NCBI GenBank assembly: GCA_001802945.1
Contig: MHAK01000006.1
Coordinates: forward strand, 1 to 47,930
From: Ignavibacteria bacterium RIFCSPLOWO2_12_FULL_56_21
GTDB lineage: Bacteria > Bacteroidota > Ignavibacteria > UBA10030
Length of the DNA stretch: 47,930 nt
Direction: 5' to 3'
Of this stretch, positions 8,651 to 17,517 are shown in pieces; position 1 is the first letter of the stretch, and every line of letters starts with the position of its first letter. The position numbers and the translations under genes were made by a program. Below the pieces are notes generated by a model. That model was not told the DNA's origin, did not search any database, and worked only from the letters and a program-made list of their open reading frames with translations.

Positions 8651-9232
8651 GTGAAACTTCCCAAAGAACAGATCCTCGAGATCTTCAAGGACTCTGGAGC
8701 ACTGCTGGAAGGGCATTTTCAGCTCACGTCCGGACTTCACAGTCCTCACTATTTCCAGTGCGCAAAGGTCCTGCAATACCCAAAATTCCTCCATTTGTTC
8801 GCCGGAGAGATAGCAAAACATTTCGAATACAGCGAGATCGAGGTCGTCATCTCCCCGGCCATCGGTGGAATCGTGGTCGGGACCGAAGTGGGACGCGTTC
8901 TCGGTTGCCGTACAATCTTTGCGGAGCGCAAAGACAGCACAATGCAGATTCGCCGCGGATTTGAACTCCGTCAGGGTGAACGGGTCCTCGTCGTTGAGGA
9001 CGTAGTCACTACGGGCGGGTCCGTCTTCGAAGTCATGGACATCGTCAAAGGTTCCGGCGCGCGGACCGCGGGGGTCGGATATATTGTCGATCGCAGCAAC
9101 GGCAAAGTGCGGTTCGATGCCAAGCAAGCATCGATCCTGCAAATGGACGTCGTCACATATCAACCGGCGGACTGCCCCCTCTGCCGTGCGGGAGGTGCCG
9201 CTGTCAAACCGGGAAGCCGGGGAAATACCTGA
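8651..9232 (+). CDS. pyrE: Orotate phosphoribosyltransferase
   Basis: A 193-residue enzyme that joins orotate and PRPP to give OMP in pyrimidine synthesis. The PRPP loop [13 protein letters not shown] is intact, and [14 protein letters not shown] carries the flexible-loop lysine and arginines. The opening [20 protein letters not shown] is typical. I chose the GTG at 8651 because it lies a few residues before the conserved helix; an in-frame ATG at 8594 would add 19 residues encoded by the repeat-rich spacer. The C-terminus has DCPLC, a Cys pair often seen in this OPRT subgroup. The stop overlaps the start of the next gene (TGATG). No other pyr biosynthetic gene is adjacent. Confidence 0.93.
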   Translation: MKLPKEQILEIFKDSGALLEGHFQLTSGLHSPHYFQCAKVLQYPKFLHLFAGEIAKHFEYSEIEVVISPAIGGIVVGTEVGRVLGCRTIFAERKDSTMQIRRGFELRQGERVLVVEDVVTTGGSVFEVMDIVKGSGARTAGVGYIVDRSNGKVRFDAKQASILQMDVVTYQPADCPLCRAGGAAVKPGSRGNT

Positions 9233-10335
9233 TGCAGGAGCGTCTGTATCATATGTTCGGGGGAGCCAGGTCGGCGCCATTCGTCGACGCAGTGACGACG
9301 TTTTTTGCCGTCCTCGTGGCCGGGTGGATCTTGAAAGTGTTCTTTGACAAGGTCGTCAGAAAGATCGTCAAGAGGACGCAGACGACTCTCGACGACAGCG
9401 TGCTTGCGATCTTTGTTCCGTCGCTCCGCTGGTTCACGCTCATCATAGCCCTCACGCTGGGCATCGACCAGATCCAGGGGAAAGCCGGCCTGCTGACAAA
9501 ATCGGCTCAGCTCATCCTTCTTTACGTCGATCACCTTCTGTACGCGGCTGGCGTACTGATCATCGCGATCTTGTTCATTCGACTGTCGCTCCTGTCGCTC
9601 GAACACGTTCTCCGCCGCTACGACAAGAGAGGCGGGGCAGGCGTCAACGAAGCGCTCAACCCGCTCCTGGAACGGCTGGTCAACATTCTCGGCCTCCTCC
9701 TCGCCGCAACGATTATCTTGGACCGGTTCGGCATCAACGTCAGCAGCTTGCTGGTGTTTCTCGGCGGCAGCTCCGTGGCGATCGCCCTTGCCGCGCAAGA
9801 GACCTTGTCCAATATGATCTCTGGATTTGTCATTATGATCGACAGGCCGTTTCGGGTAGGCGACCGCATCAAACTTCCGACCGGCGAAACAGGGGATGTG
9901 TATGAGATAGGACTGCGTTCGACGAGGATCATGGATTTCGACAATAACCTCATCATTAGTCCGAATGCGGAGCTGGTCAAGGCCAAGGTTGTCAATTACG
10001 CTTATCCCCAACGTCTCATCCGCGTCAAAGTCGACGTCAACGTCGCATATGGAACCGACATCAAACGCGCCCGCACCGTCCTTGAGGGCCTGGCCAAGCG
10101 TCATCCCGACGTCCTGCGCGATCCAGTGCCAGAGGTCTTCGTCACCGCTCTCGGCGAATCTGCGGTCGCATTAACGTTGATCGCACGAACGGACGACTTC
10201 ATGAAGAAATTCAAGGCCGAAGCCGATATACGCGAACAGATTCTTGAATCATTCCCGAAAGATGGCATCGACATACCTTTCCCGCAACGAGTTGTCACGG
10301 TAAAGGACGAGCGGCATTCTCCCAAAGCGTCGTAG
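9232..10335 (+). CDS. Small-conductance mechanosensitive channel (MscS family)
   Basis: A 367-residue inner-membrane channel that releases solutes on osmotic downshift. N-terminal membrane helices lie at about 15-35, 60-80 and 100-125. The pore helix region SSVAIALAAQETLSNMISGF and IMIDRPFRVGDRIKL, the beginning of the beta domain, are diagnostic of MscS. The C-terminal alpha/beta cage domain ends in GIDIPFPQRVVTV. It is longer than E. coli MscS (about 286 residues), with one or two extra N-terminal helices. It begins within the pyrE stop codon, so it is translationally coupled to it. Confidence 0.92.
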   Translation: MQERLYHMFGGARSAPFVDAVTTFFAVLVAGWILKVFFDKVVRKIVKRTQTTLDDSVLAIFVPSLRWFTLIIALTLGIDQIQGKAGLLTKSAQLILLYVDHLLYAAGVLIIAILFIRLSLLSLEHVLRRYDKRGGAGVNEALNPLLERLVNILGLLLAATIILDRFGINVSSLLVFLGGSSVAIALAAQETLSNMISGFVIMIDRPFRVGDRIKLPTGETGDVYEIGLRSTRIMDFDNNLIISPNAELVKAKVVNYAYPQRLIRVKVDVNVAYGTDIKRARTVLEGLAKRHPDVLRDPVPEVFVTALGESAVALTLIARTDDFMKKFKAEADIREQILESFPKDGIDIPFPQRVVTVKDERHSPKAS

Positions 10336-10360
10336 TCTCCCCTGCCTGCCACTCCACATC

Positions 10361-10400
10361 TCTCGGGTCACGTCTCACGTCTCTCGTCTCACATCCCATA
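10361..10400. repeat. Intergenic word tract (CACGTCT / CTCGTCT)
   Basis: Four imperfect copies of a 7-9 base word (TCACGTCTCACGTCTCTCGT, with further copies either side) fill the spacer after the mechanosensitive channel gene. There is no open frame of note across it. Confidence 0.55.
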
Positions 10401-10410
10401 ACTCCCTGCA

Positions 10411-10602
10411 ATGCCTGCCATCCCCCCTCCTGACGACGCATATCCTGGTCGAAAGTACATCCTCGACCTCAAACGGTGCTTTGTGCGGGCCTGCGGCGGC
10501 GAGCTGGCAGAATTGAGTTATTATGAGAGAAACAATTGGGTGACGGTAGAATACAAGTGCGCCAAATGCGGGCGCGAATTCACCATCAAGGTGGAAGGAT
10601 AA
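10411..10602 (+). CDS. Small zinc-ribbon-like protein, function unknown
   Basis: A 63-residue protein with two cysteine pairs: RCFVRACGG (C-x4-C) and YKCAKCGREF (C-x2-C), arranged like a small zinc ribbon. Between them lies a hydrophilic beta-rich stretch. No signal peptide is visible. The reading frame runs to 4 bases before the phosphorylase start, which argues that it is a real gene of the same transcript. I do not recognise a named family. It could bind zinc and nucleic acid or protein, but that is only a guess from the ribbon pattern. Confidence 0.65.
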   Translation: MPAIPPPDDAYPGRKYILDLKRCFVRACGGELAELSYYERNNWVTVEYKCAKCGREFTIKVEG

Positions 10603-10606
10603 GCGC

Positions 10607-12040
10607 GTGAATACCGTCGACCTCATCCGGCGCAAACGGGATGGCGGAACGCTCACACGCGAGGAATGGGGATCCCTCATCGACTCGTTTACAGATGGAA
10701 AGCTCCCCGAGTACCAGATGTCCGCCTTCCTCATGGCATGCTACTTCCGCGGTATGAGCAGGGAGGAGATGTTGACGTTTGCCGACCGGATGCTCCATTC
10801 GGGAGTCGTCCTCGATTTGTCCGATATCCCCGGCTACAAGGTGGACAAACACTCCACAGGCGGCGTCGGTGACAAGGTGTCACTCATCCTTGCCCCCATA
10901 GCGGCGGCATGCGGAGTTGCCGTCCCCATGATCTCAGGACGCGGACTTGGCCATACGGGCGGGACACTCGACAAGCTCGAATCGATCCCGGGATTCCGGA
11001 CGTCTCTCACGATCGCTGAATATAAAGAGGTCTTGCGTTCAGTCGGAGCCGTGCTCATCGGCCAAACGACAGAAATCGCTCCGGCAGACAAGAAAATGTA
11101 CGCCCTTCGCGATGTGACCGCGACGGTCGAGTGCATTCCGTTGATTGCGGGCAGCATTATGAGCAAGAAACTGGCGGAAGGGAGCGACGCGCTCGTCCTG
11201 GACATCAAGACCGGCCGCGGCGCGTTTATGAAGGAATTCGGGAAAGCTCTGGAACTCGGGAAAGCGCTCGTGGAAATCGGTGAATCGGCCGGAAAGCGGA
11301 CGATCGGCTATGTGACGGACATGAGTCAACCGCTTGGATCGCATATTGGCAACTGGCTGGAGGTCGTTGAATCCGTGATGTGTCTCCGAACGACCGATGG
11401 GAAATACGGACTTTCCACCGACGTGATGGACTTGACGCTGCTGCAGGCGGGGACTATGGTCATGTTGAGCGGAAAAGCGCGAACCGTCGAGGAAGGAATG
11501 ACGTTGTGTAAGGCGACACTTGCCGATGGAACTGCATATACCAAGTTCCTGGACATCGTCCGGGCACAAGGCGGGAGCGTTGCGTCCATCGAACGATTGG
11601 ATGCACATCCTCCCGCGACACATCAGATCGCAGTATCAGCGTTCCGTGATGGTTTCGTCCAATCGATCGATGCGATGGAATGTGGGTTGGTGTCGATCCT
11701 TCTCGGGGCTGGACGGACGAAGATGGAGGATCGCATTGACCCGGTGTCGGGCATCGTGCTCCACAGAAAGCGAGGGATGTCCGTAAGAAAAGGGGATCCG
11801 CTGGCGACGGCGTATACGAACGACCCCTCCGTCATTCCAGAGGCCGCTTCCCGTCTCGGAAAAGCCTTTGTCGTCGGACCACGCCCGCCCCAACCGGTGC
11901 CTCTCGTGAAAGCGCGGATAGACTCACATGGCGTTAAACTGATCGGCTCCCGATCCAACGTGACAGGCAAAAGACCAGCTTCTATCCGAAAACGTCGGGC
12001 AAAGCCGACAAAAAAGCGGAATCAGCGGTCACGAAAATAG
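10607..12040 (+). CDS. pdp: Pyrimidine-nucleoside / thymidine phosphorylase
   Basis: A 477-residue enzyme of nucleoside salvage that splits thymidine or uridine with phosphate into base and (deoxy)ribose-1-phosphate. The family signature SGRGLGHTGGTLDKLES is intact. DKHSTGGVGDKVSLILAP carries phosphate-binding residues, and the C-terminal domain has the usual swivelling beta-rich fold. The last 35 residues are basic and low-complexity (KRRAKPTKKRNQRSRK), an unusual tail for this family. The GTG start is preceded by GGAAGGATAAGCGC, a good ribosome site. Substrate preference (Pdp versus DeoA) cannot be settled by reading. It sits 4 bases after the zinc-ribbon gene. Confidence 0.92.
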   Translation: MNTVDLIRRKRDGGTLTREEWGSLIDSFTDGKLPEYQMSAFLMACYFRGMSREEMLTFADRMLHSGVVLDLSDIPGYKVDKHSTGGVGDKVSLILAPIAAACGVAVPMISGRGLGHTGGTLDKLESIPGFRTSLTIAEYKEVLRSVGAVLIGQTTEIAPADKKMYALRDVTATVECIPLIAGSIMSKKLAEGSDALVLDIKTGRGAFMKEFGKALELGKALVEIGESAGKRTIGYVTDMSQPLGSHIGNWLEVVESVMCLRTTDGKYGLSTDVMDLTLLQAGTMVMLSGKARTVEEGMTLCKATLADGTAYTKFLDIVRAQGGSVASIERLDAHPPATHQIAVSAFRDGFVQSIDAMECGLVSILLGAGRTKMEDRIDPVSGIVLHRKRGMSVRKGDPLATAYTNDPSVIPEAASRLGKAFVVGPRPPQPVPLVKARIDSHGVKLIGSRSNVTGKRPASIRKRRAKPTKKRNQRSRK

Positions 12041-12060
12041 CGGTGGCAGAGATGTTTTTC

Positions 12061-12158
12061 TCCATAACTCCAACCACGGCTATTCGCTGTGACTCCATCA
12101 CTCCAATCATCGCCCTTTACCGTTCCCCCAACACTCCGACCCCTGCTTTTCGCTGTTG
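12061..12158. repeat. Intergenic word tract (ACTCCAA / TTCGCTGT)
   Basis: ACTCCA-type words recur about six times, and two longer units end in ATTCGCTGT and TTTCGCTGT. The tract covers most of the spacer between the phosphorylase and the CBS protein. Confidence 0.5.
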
Positions 12159-12221
12159 TCCCAATTCTCATTTTTGCCTATAATGACCTCCCGGCGCGCC
12201 AGAGCCGGCAGGAGGTGGCGT

Positions 12222-12680
12222 ATGAGCTCGATCGGTGCATTGGTTAAGGAACATCCTCTCTACACAGTTTCCGGATCGTTGACGGTACTGGAAACGGCTC
12301 GGTACATGACGGAGAAGAATGTTGGAGCACTTCCCGTCGTCGATGCGAACCAACTTGTCGGGATATTTTCCGAGCGGGACATGGTCACACGCGTAATCGC
12401 CAAAGGGCTCGACCCCAAGACCCTTCTGACCCGCGACGTGATGACGACGCGACTGGTTGTGGCACAAATGGATGAATCTCTCGACGATTGTCTGCTGAAG
12501 ATGCAGCAAGCACACTGCCGACACATGCCCGTCGTCAAGGGAGAGCATCTTGTCGGATTTGTCTCGCTGCGCGACCTTCTTCAGCTCGACATCACTGCGA
12601 AAGACGAGAGCCTGGAGTATCTGCATAGCTACATTTACACGGTGCCGCCGGGCATGGCAAAGCGGTATGAGACACATTAA
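12222..12680 (+). CDS. CBS-domain pair protein
   Basis: A 152-residue cytoplasmic protein consisting almost only of two CBS motifs (residues about 8-65 and 75-130; GALPVVDANQLVGIFSERD and CRHMPVVKGEHLVGFVSLRD). Tandem CBS domains bind adenine nucleotides and act as energy sensors, alone or on partner proteins. The ATG at 12222 is preceded by AGGAGGT at the ideal distance, so I reject a longer TTG start at 12156. The partner is not evident; it stands alone between repeat-rich spacers. IMP dehydrogenase-like or signal-transduction annotations in databases would describe the same thing. Confidence 0.88.
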   Translation: MSSIGALVKEHPLYTVSGSLTVLETARYMTEKNVGALPVVDANQLVGIFSERDMVTRVIAKGLDPKTLLTRDVMTTRLVVAQMDESLDDCLLKMQQAHCRHMPVVKGEHLVGFVSLRDLLQLDITAKDESLEYLHSYIYTVPPGMAKRYETH

Positions 12681-12724
12681 GTAGAAACGCAGTTCTCACA
12701 GAGTGGCTTTATAAACGCAGTTGC

Positions 12725-12785
12725 CTTTTTCTTTTTCCCCTTTCATTTCTGTTTGTGGTTTTTCATTTTCAGTTTTATTCCCACA
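12725..12785. repeat. Pyrimidine-rich intergenic tract
   Basis: A run of TTTTC/TTTCA words (three to four near copies around TTTCATTT) just before the ferredoxin-like gene. Upstream of it AAACGCAGTT occurs twice within about 40 bases. Confidence 0.4.
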
Positions 12786-12798
12786 TTCTCCACACGAC

Positions 12799-13248
12799 AT
12801 GCCTACCATAACGTTCGCGAACGAACATCGCTCGATCGATGTATTGCCAGGAACAAATCTTCGCAAAGCCGCCCTCAAAGCGGGCGTTCAATTGTATTCG
12901 CCGCTCGCGCGTGTGTTCCATGTGAATCTTGAACTTGGACCTGTAGCGCTCCACAGTACGTCCGACGTAGTGGAAGTGCTCGAAGCGAAGGGCATTCCGG
13001 CGAGGAATGAAGCGGAAGAAGCTTTGGTGGCTGGACGCTTTGTAAAGCGCAAGGTCGCGCCAAATCTCCGACTTGCCAGCCAGATCACCGTCAACGGCGA
13101 CATCACCGTACGCGCGATGCCGAAACGGGAGGTCGACGTCGAAGCCACGAAAGCCCATATTGGATTCATGGCTGTGGTGGGTGGATTCGTTTTGTTCGTA
13201 CTTCTTTTGTTTCTCATCCTGGGACTCGACCTTACGAAACGGATTTAG
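12799..13248 (+). CDS. Ferredoxin-fold protein without cysteines, membrane-anchored
   Basis: A 149-residue protein. Its first 110 residues follow the 2Fe-2S plant-type ferredoxin pattern: ITFANEHRSIDVLPGTNLRKAALKAGVQL is here split as the first strands (ITFANEHRSIDVLPG) and helix (TNLRKAALKAGVQL). NEAEEALVAGRF and NLRLASQITVNGDITV match the later ferredoxin segments. The cluster-ligand loop is replaced, the usual LACQ cysteine is Ser (LASQ), and the whole protein has no cysteine, so it cannot hold an iron-sulfur cluster by the normal ligands. A single C-terminal helix (FMAVVGGFVLFVLLLFLILG) anchors it in the membrane. No clear ribosome site precedes the ATG. Function unknown; a structural or regulatory role is possible. 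Confidence 0.72.
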   Translation: MPTITFANEHRSIDVLPGTNLRKAALKAGVQLYSPLARVFHVNLELGPVALHSTSDVVEVLEAKGIPARNEAEEALVAGRFVKRKVAPNLRLASQITVNGDITVRAMPKREVDVEATKAHIGFMAVVGGFVLFVLLLFLILGLDLTKRI

Positions 13249-13308
13249 CAGCAACCTCTGGGCCGCGTCTATTCTTCTGCTGTTCGAACCGAACGGTCCG
13301 AAAATAGG

Positions 13309-13340
13309 AAAGCCCCTGCAAAGATCTGCAGGGGCTTTTT
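13309..13340. terminator. Strong bidirectional intrinsic terminator
   Basis: A near-perfect 12-bp stem (AAAGCCCCTGCA / TGCAGGGGCTTT) with a 6-base loop has T-runs on both strands. It separates the plus-strand ferredoxin-like gene from the convergent minus-strand suhB, whose stop is only 13 bases away. Confidence 0.92.
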
Positions 13341-13352
13341 CCGTCAATGAGG

Positions 13353-14129
13353 TCAGGCGAGATTCTTCTTCAGTATGCTGATCATCTGCTCGTGAATACG
13401 CCCATTGGTTGCCACAATACTTTTCCCCATAACCGTCGTTGGGAATCCGCGGAAATCCGTGACCTTTCCTCCCGCTTCCTCCACAAGTAACAATCCTGCG
13501 GCCATATCCCACGGATGCAGTGCAACCTCCCAGAATCCGTCGAAGCGACCCGCGGCAACATATGCAAAGTCCAGCGCCGCCGATCCCAGCCTCCGAACGG
13601 CTTGTGATTCCTTCAGAAATGCCCCGAAATGCTCGACGGCATTGAGCGGATTTTCCCGTACGTTATACGGGAATCCGGTCACCAGCAGACTCTTGATAAG
13701 CTTCTCCCTTTCTGATACGCGGATCTTCTTCCCGTTCAGATATGACCCCCGTCCTCGCTGAGCTGTGAACATCTCGTCCCGATTGGGGTCGTACACAACC
13801 CCCGCCACAAGTCCTCCTTTTTCTTGTATGCCAATTGAAACGCAGAAGATGGGCAGGCCGTGCGTAAAATTCGTCGTTCCGTCAAGCGGATCGATGATCC
13901 AGATCGTATCCGCAGTCGGAGTCGTCGAACCCGTTTCCTCCCCCAGAAATCCATGATGCGGATAGCGGCGCCTCACTGCGCCGATAATCATTGCTTCCGA
14001 CTTCTTGTCTATCTCCGTGACGAGGTTTGTTTCCTGACCTTCCTTCGTTTCAATCGCGCGGATCCCTCCCACGCTCCTTTTGAGGAACATACCGGCTTCG
14101 CGGGCAACTTCAACGGCAAATTCAAGCAT
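13353..14129 (-). CDS. suhB: Inositol-1-monophosphatase family protein
   Basis: A 258-residue magnesium-dependent phosphatase. Metal-binding motifs are intact: EET in GFLGEETG, DPLDGTTNF, and WDMAAGLLLVEEAGG near the C-terminus. Family members hydrolyse inositol-1-phosphate and related sugar phosphates; E. coli SuhB also has a role in rRNA antitermination. The length is typical. It is convergent with the ferredoxin-like gene and shares its terminator, and divergent from the glycosidase gene across a 67-base spacer. A single-gene transcript is likely. Confidence 0.93.
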   Translation of the reverse strand: MLEFAVEVAREAGMFLKRSVGGIRAIETKEGQETNLVTEIDKKSEAMIIGAVRRRYPHHGFLGEETGSTTPTADTIWIIDPLDGTTNFTHGLPIFCVSIGIQEKGGLVAGVVYDPNRDEMFTAQRGRGSYLNGKKIRVSEREKLIKSLLVTGFPYNVRENPLNAVEHFGAFLKESQAVRRLGSAALDFAYVAAGRFDGFWEVALHPWDMAAGLLLVEEAGGKVTDFRGFPTTVMGKSIVATNGRIHEQMISILKKNLA

Positions 14130-14145
14130 CGACGTTTCCTTATGA

Positions 14146-14158
14146 CGTTAAGATAACG
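14146..14158. promoter_or_regulatory. Short perfect inverted repeat in divergent promoter region
   Basis: CGTTA-AGA-TAACG lies midway between the divergent starts of suhB and the glycosidase gene. It is placed and sized like an operator half-site pair, but it could be chance in a 67-base spacer. Confidence 0.25.
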
Positions 14159-14196
14159 AAAAATGACGCGACATCCCGCCGCCGATTGAGAACCCG

Positions 14197-17100
14197 ATGA
14201 AAAAGGCGTACGTTGCATTTCATCACATGAATACTTTCTTTCGCATGTACAGTCTACATCGCCTCTCCCCCGTCATTCTTATCGCGAGTCTCGCTTTTGC
14301 CGCCGGATGTTCTCCTTCCGCTTCACGCGAACGACTCTGGACACTCGACGAGCTCGAAGTCGAGGTGACCGATACCACGCGCGAAGTGGCCTATACGAAT
14401 GGAGCGGCGGGATTCTACTACACAGAATCCAATGCACCCCAACGGAATGGCTGGCAGGGATGGCATAGTATGTCGGTTAGGATACTGGACGACTACCAGG
14501 TGGCCATCGACGGGAAACCGCTGGATCGATCCTCAGTCCACCTCGCCCGCGTTTGGCCGCATCAATTCACGCGGGCCTATCCACAAGGCGTACAGGAATC
14601 GGTCACGTTGCTCGATTCCGTCGACGCCTTAGTTGTGGAATTCGATAACATCTCCGGCGACGGATTCACCGCCGCACCGCTCTTTTCCGAGGCTGATACT
14701 TCGCAGTATATCATCGTTGAACGGGACGGCGCTTTGCTTGTCGCGCTTCGACGGCATCTCCATCGTACGCCGCGCGAAGACTTCCCTGTCTGGATCGGAA
14801 TGACCGTAGCAGGTGGATCCTCAATTCGCCGGGGTGATGGTGTAAGGAACGGACGCCATTTTGCTCCCGCTTCCCTCGACGCATCCCTTTCCGAAGACAA
14901 AGCCACTCTCCTCTTTGTCGCGGGAGATACCGAGGATGCAACATTGACGGCCCTCAAGGACGTTGCCGGCCGCGTTTCCGAATCGATTTCCCTGCGCAAA
15001 GCGCGGATGGAGAGAATCCTCAACGAAAGTCATTTCCGCTCTTCCAACGAACGGTTTGACAATGCTCTCGCGTGGGCAAAGCTTTCCATAAATTCGCTGA
15101 TCATGCGGCAGGGGAAAAGGGGGATCTTCGCCGGACTTCCCTGGTTCAGCAATTATTGGGGGCGCGATACGTTCATTTCGTTGCCCGGTGCGACTCTTGT
15201 GACTGGCAATTTCGATGATGCACGCGAGATCCTGGAATCGTTCGCCGCGTGGCAAATGACCGATCCGACAAGCCCGAACGAAGGCCGCATTCCCAATCTG
15301 GTCACCACGACGTCGACGTCGTATAACACGACGGACGGAACTCCCTGGTTCACGCTTGGTGTGTTCGACTATGTGAAATATTCCGGGGACACCGCGTTCG
15401 CAAGAAAAATGTTCCCAGTCCTCCGTTTGGCGATCGAGGGAGCACTGCGGCACCGGGTTGACAAAGAGAAATTTCTTACACACGGGGATGCTGAATCATG
15501 GATGGACGCAGTGGGCCAGGAAGGCCCCTGGAGCCCCCGGGGGAATCGGGCGAACGATATTCAGGCCCTCTGGTACCGCCAGCTCCTCGTTTCCACAGCC
15601 TTCGCCGAAGCTCTGGGTGACAGGGCAACCGCCGAGCGCTGGCATGCAATCGCACAAGAGCTCTTGTACAACTTCCAGGAGCGGTTCGTCGACCCGGACA
15701 GCAATATCATCTACGATCACTTGAATATCGACGGAACACCCGATCCCTCGAGCCGGCCGAATCAATTGTTTGCCCTGGACATTGTCGCAGAAACCGACAT
15801 ACGACAGAGGATATTTGGGACCATCACCAAAAGTCTCGTCTACGAGCACGGCGTTGCATCGCTCAGCCAGGACGACCCCAAATTCCATCCGTACCATCAT
15901 CACGAGCCCTACTATGTGCAGGATGCCGCGTACCATAACGGCATCGTCTGGACATGGTTGGCAGGAGCATGGATCAAGTCCGCCGTTGAATTCGGACAAC
16001 CCAATCTGGCCTATCGCGTTACGGAGAACATGGTCGGACAGATCCTCGAACGCGGGGCTGTTGGAACTCTTTCGGAATTGCTCGACGCTGCCCCGCATCC
16101 CGGCGAAATACAGCCTCGACTCTCCGGAACGTTCAGCCAGGCGTGGAGTCTCGCGGAGTTCATCCGCGTCGCATATCATTCGTATCTTGGCGTCTCCGTC
16201 GACGCCCCCAACAATCAGCTCTGGCTGATACCCCAGTTGCCCCATAGATTGAACGCAGCGACGTTTGACGTGGCCATCGGACGCACACGGGTGCGCATTT
16301 CGTATGAAGGGGAGGGCATGAAGGGAAGGATCGTTGTTCGGTCACTCAAACAGGATACACCTCTGAGCGTCAATTTCGGATGGCCCTTTGCCAATGCAAG
16401 GGGCAGAAGCGGCAGCTTTCTTCTCCGGCCGGGTAAGACAGTGGATATTGCGTTGACCGAAGCGTCGGCGAACACGACGTCCGACGACCCGACGATAAAC
16501 GTGGAGTCGGAAGTCCAATTCCTGACACAGTTCCGGGCACTGGCGAGTCTGGATCTCGCGCGTCCGCACGTGCGCCCGAACCTACAGTCACTCATGGGTC
16601 CGGGATATCCGCTGCTCTCCAACAACGATATCCAACGGGCGCTACACAACGGACATACCATCGTCGAGCGGTCCGACCCAATTGGGGATGACCGAGGTCC
16701 CGGCTCATACGCATATCCGACGACCCCGCATCTGAAGCCGGGAAGTCTCGACCTGACGAATTTCCGCGTCGCAACCGACGACTCAGTTGTTCAGTTTGAT
16801 TTCCAGTTCCGCACACTGTCCGATCCAGGCTGGCATCCGGAGTATGGATTTCAATTGACGTACATTGCCGTCGCCATCGATACTGACCACAAGGCCGGTT
16901 CCGGCAATCGCGACATTGGACACAACGCGCGATACCGGCTTCCTGCCGACCGTGCGTATGAGCGCATCGTCTATATCGGAGGCGGTGTGCGCATTGAGGA
17001 TCGCGGATCAGTCCTCGCAGAGTATCTGCCAGTCTTGGGGGATGAGCACCGTCCGCTCGGCACAGCCTCGACAGGAACGATCTCTTTTTCCCTGCCTACA

Positions 17101-17304
17101 CAATATTTCGGCGGGCGCCCGGACACTTGGCGGTTCACAGTCCTGGTCGGAGCGCAGGACGACCATGGAGGCGCGGGGATCGGCGATTTTAGGTCGGTTG
17201 AAGCCCAGGCGGGCGAATGGAACGGCGGTGGCCGACGTTCACCTGAAGATTCCAATGTCTATGACGTGCTGGTGACACAGGCCGAACACGCACACAAAAA
17301 GTAA
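14197..17304 (+). CDS. Lipoprotein amylo-alpha-1,6-glucosidase-like enzyme with C-terminal glucodextranase-type domain
   Basis: A 1035-residue exported glycosidase. The N-terminus is a lipoprotein signal (LIASLAFAAGC, lipid attachment at Cys38), so it should be membrane-anchored outside the cytoplasm. Residues about 60-260 form a beta-sandwich and about 285-700 an (alpha/alpha)6 barrel as in glycogen debranching enzymes. WFSNYWGRDTFISLPG, GDAESWMDAVGQEGPW and the acid residues there fit the active site. The last 260 residues match the C-terminal module of glucodextranase-like proteins (DPIGDDRGPGSYAYPTTP), which probably binds carbohydrate. Substrate is inferred to be an alpha-glucan or oligosaccharide. 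Starts at 14227 and 14245 are also in frame; no ribosome site decides between them. Confidence 0.85.
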   Translation: MKKAYVAFHHMNTFFRMYSLHRLSPVILIASLAFAAGCSPSASRERLWTLDELEVEVTDTTREVAYTNGAAGFYYTESNAPQRNGWQGWHSMSVRILDDYQVAIDGKPLDRSSVHLARVWPHQFTRAYPQGVQESVTLLDSVDALVVEFDNISGDGFTAAPLFSEADTSQYIIVERDGALLVALRRHLHRTPREDFPVWIGMTVAGGSSIRRGDGVRNGRHFAPASLDASLSEDKATLLFVAGDTEDATLTALKDVAGRVSESISLRKARMERILNESHFRSSNERFDNALAWAKLSINSLIMRQGKRGIFAGLPWFSNYWGRDTFISLPGATLVTGNFDDAREILESFAAWQMTDPTSPNEGRIPNLVTTTSTSYNTTDGTPWFTLGVFDYVKYSGDTAFARKMFPVLRLAIEGALRHRVDKEKFLTHGDAESWMDAVGQEGPWSPRGNRANDIQALWYRQLLVSTAFAEALGDRATAERWHAIAQELLYNFQERFVDPDSNIIYDHLNIDGTPDPSSRPNQLFALDIVAETDIRQRIFGTITKSLVYEHGVASLSQDDPKFHPYHHHEPYYVQDAAYHNGIVWTWLAGAWIKSAVEFGQPNLAYRVTENMVGQILERGAVGTLSELLDAAPHPGEIQPRLSGTFSQAWSLAEFIRVAYHSYLGVSVDAPNNQLWLIPQLPHRLNAATFDVAIGRTRVRISYEGEGMKGRIVVRSLKQDTPLSVNFGWPFANARGRSGSFLLRPGKTVDIALTEASANTTSDDPTINVESEVQFLTQFRALASLDLARPHVRPNLQSLMGPGYPLLSNNDIQRALHNGHTIVERSDPIGDDRGPGSYAYPTTPHLKPGSLDLTNFRVATDDSVVQFDFQFRTLSDPGWHPEYGFQLTYIAVAIDTDHKAGSGNRDIGHNARYRLPADRAYERIVYIGGGVRIEDRGSVLAEYLPVLGDEHRPLGTASTGTISFSLPTQYFGGRPDTWRFTVLVGAQDDHGGAGIGDFRSVEAQAGEWNGGGRRSPEDSNVYDVLVTQAEHAHKK

Positions 17305-17354
17305 ACCGCTAATGAACGCGAATGAAGATTGGGATAAATAGTGAATGTCTTTCT

Positions 17355-17390
17355 CTTCACGGTTCACGATTCACGATTTACAATTCACCA
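17355..17390. repeat. Intergenic word tract (TTCACGAT)
   Basis: Five consecutive near-copies of an 8-base word, from TTCACGGTTCACGATTCACG onward. The spacer also contains CGCTAATGAACGCGAATG at about 17308, a word echoed at 35290 (CCGCTAATG). Confidence 0.6.
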
Positions 17391-17401
17391 TTTTCATCAT
17401 T

Positions 17402-17417
17402 CGCCATCTTTTTGGCG
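17402..17417. terminator. Small hairpin resembling that after glnD
   Basis: CGCCA and TGGCG flank a T-rich loop and are followed by GGT. The hairpin lies 100 bases after the glycosidase stop and could end that transcript, but no T-run follows. Confidence 0.35.
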
Positions 17418-17517
17418 GGTCCATTCGCGGTTCCATTTTTCCGACAGATAGTTTTTATCAAAGAAGCATCATACTTGCATTTGTGTACTGACATTCATTC
17501 ACTCAACGGAGGCAGTT

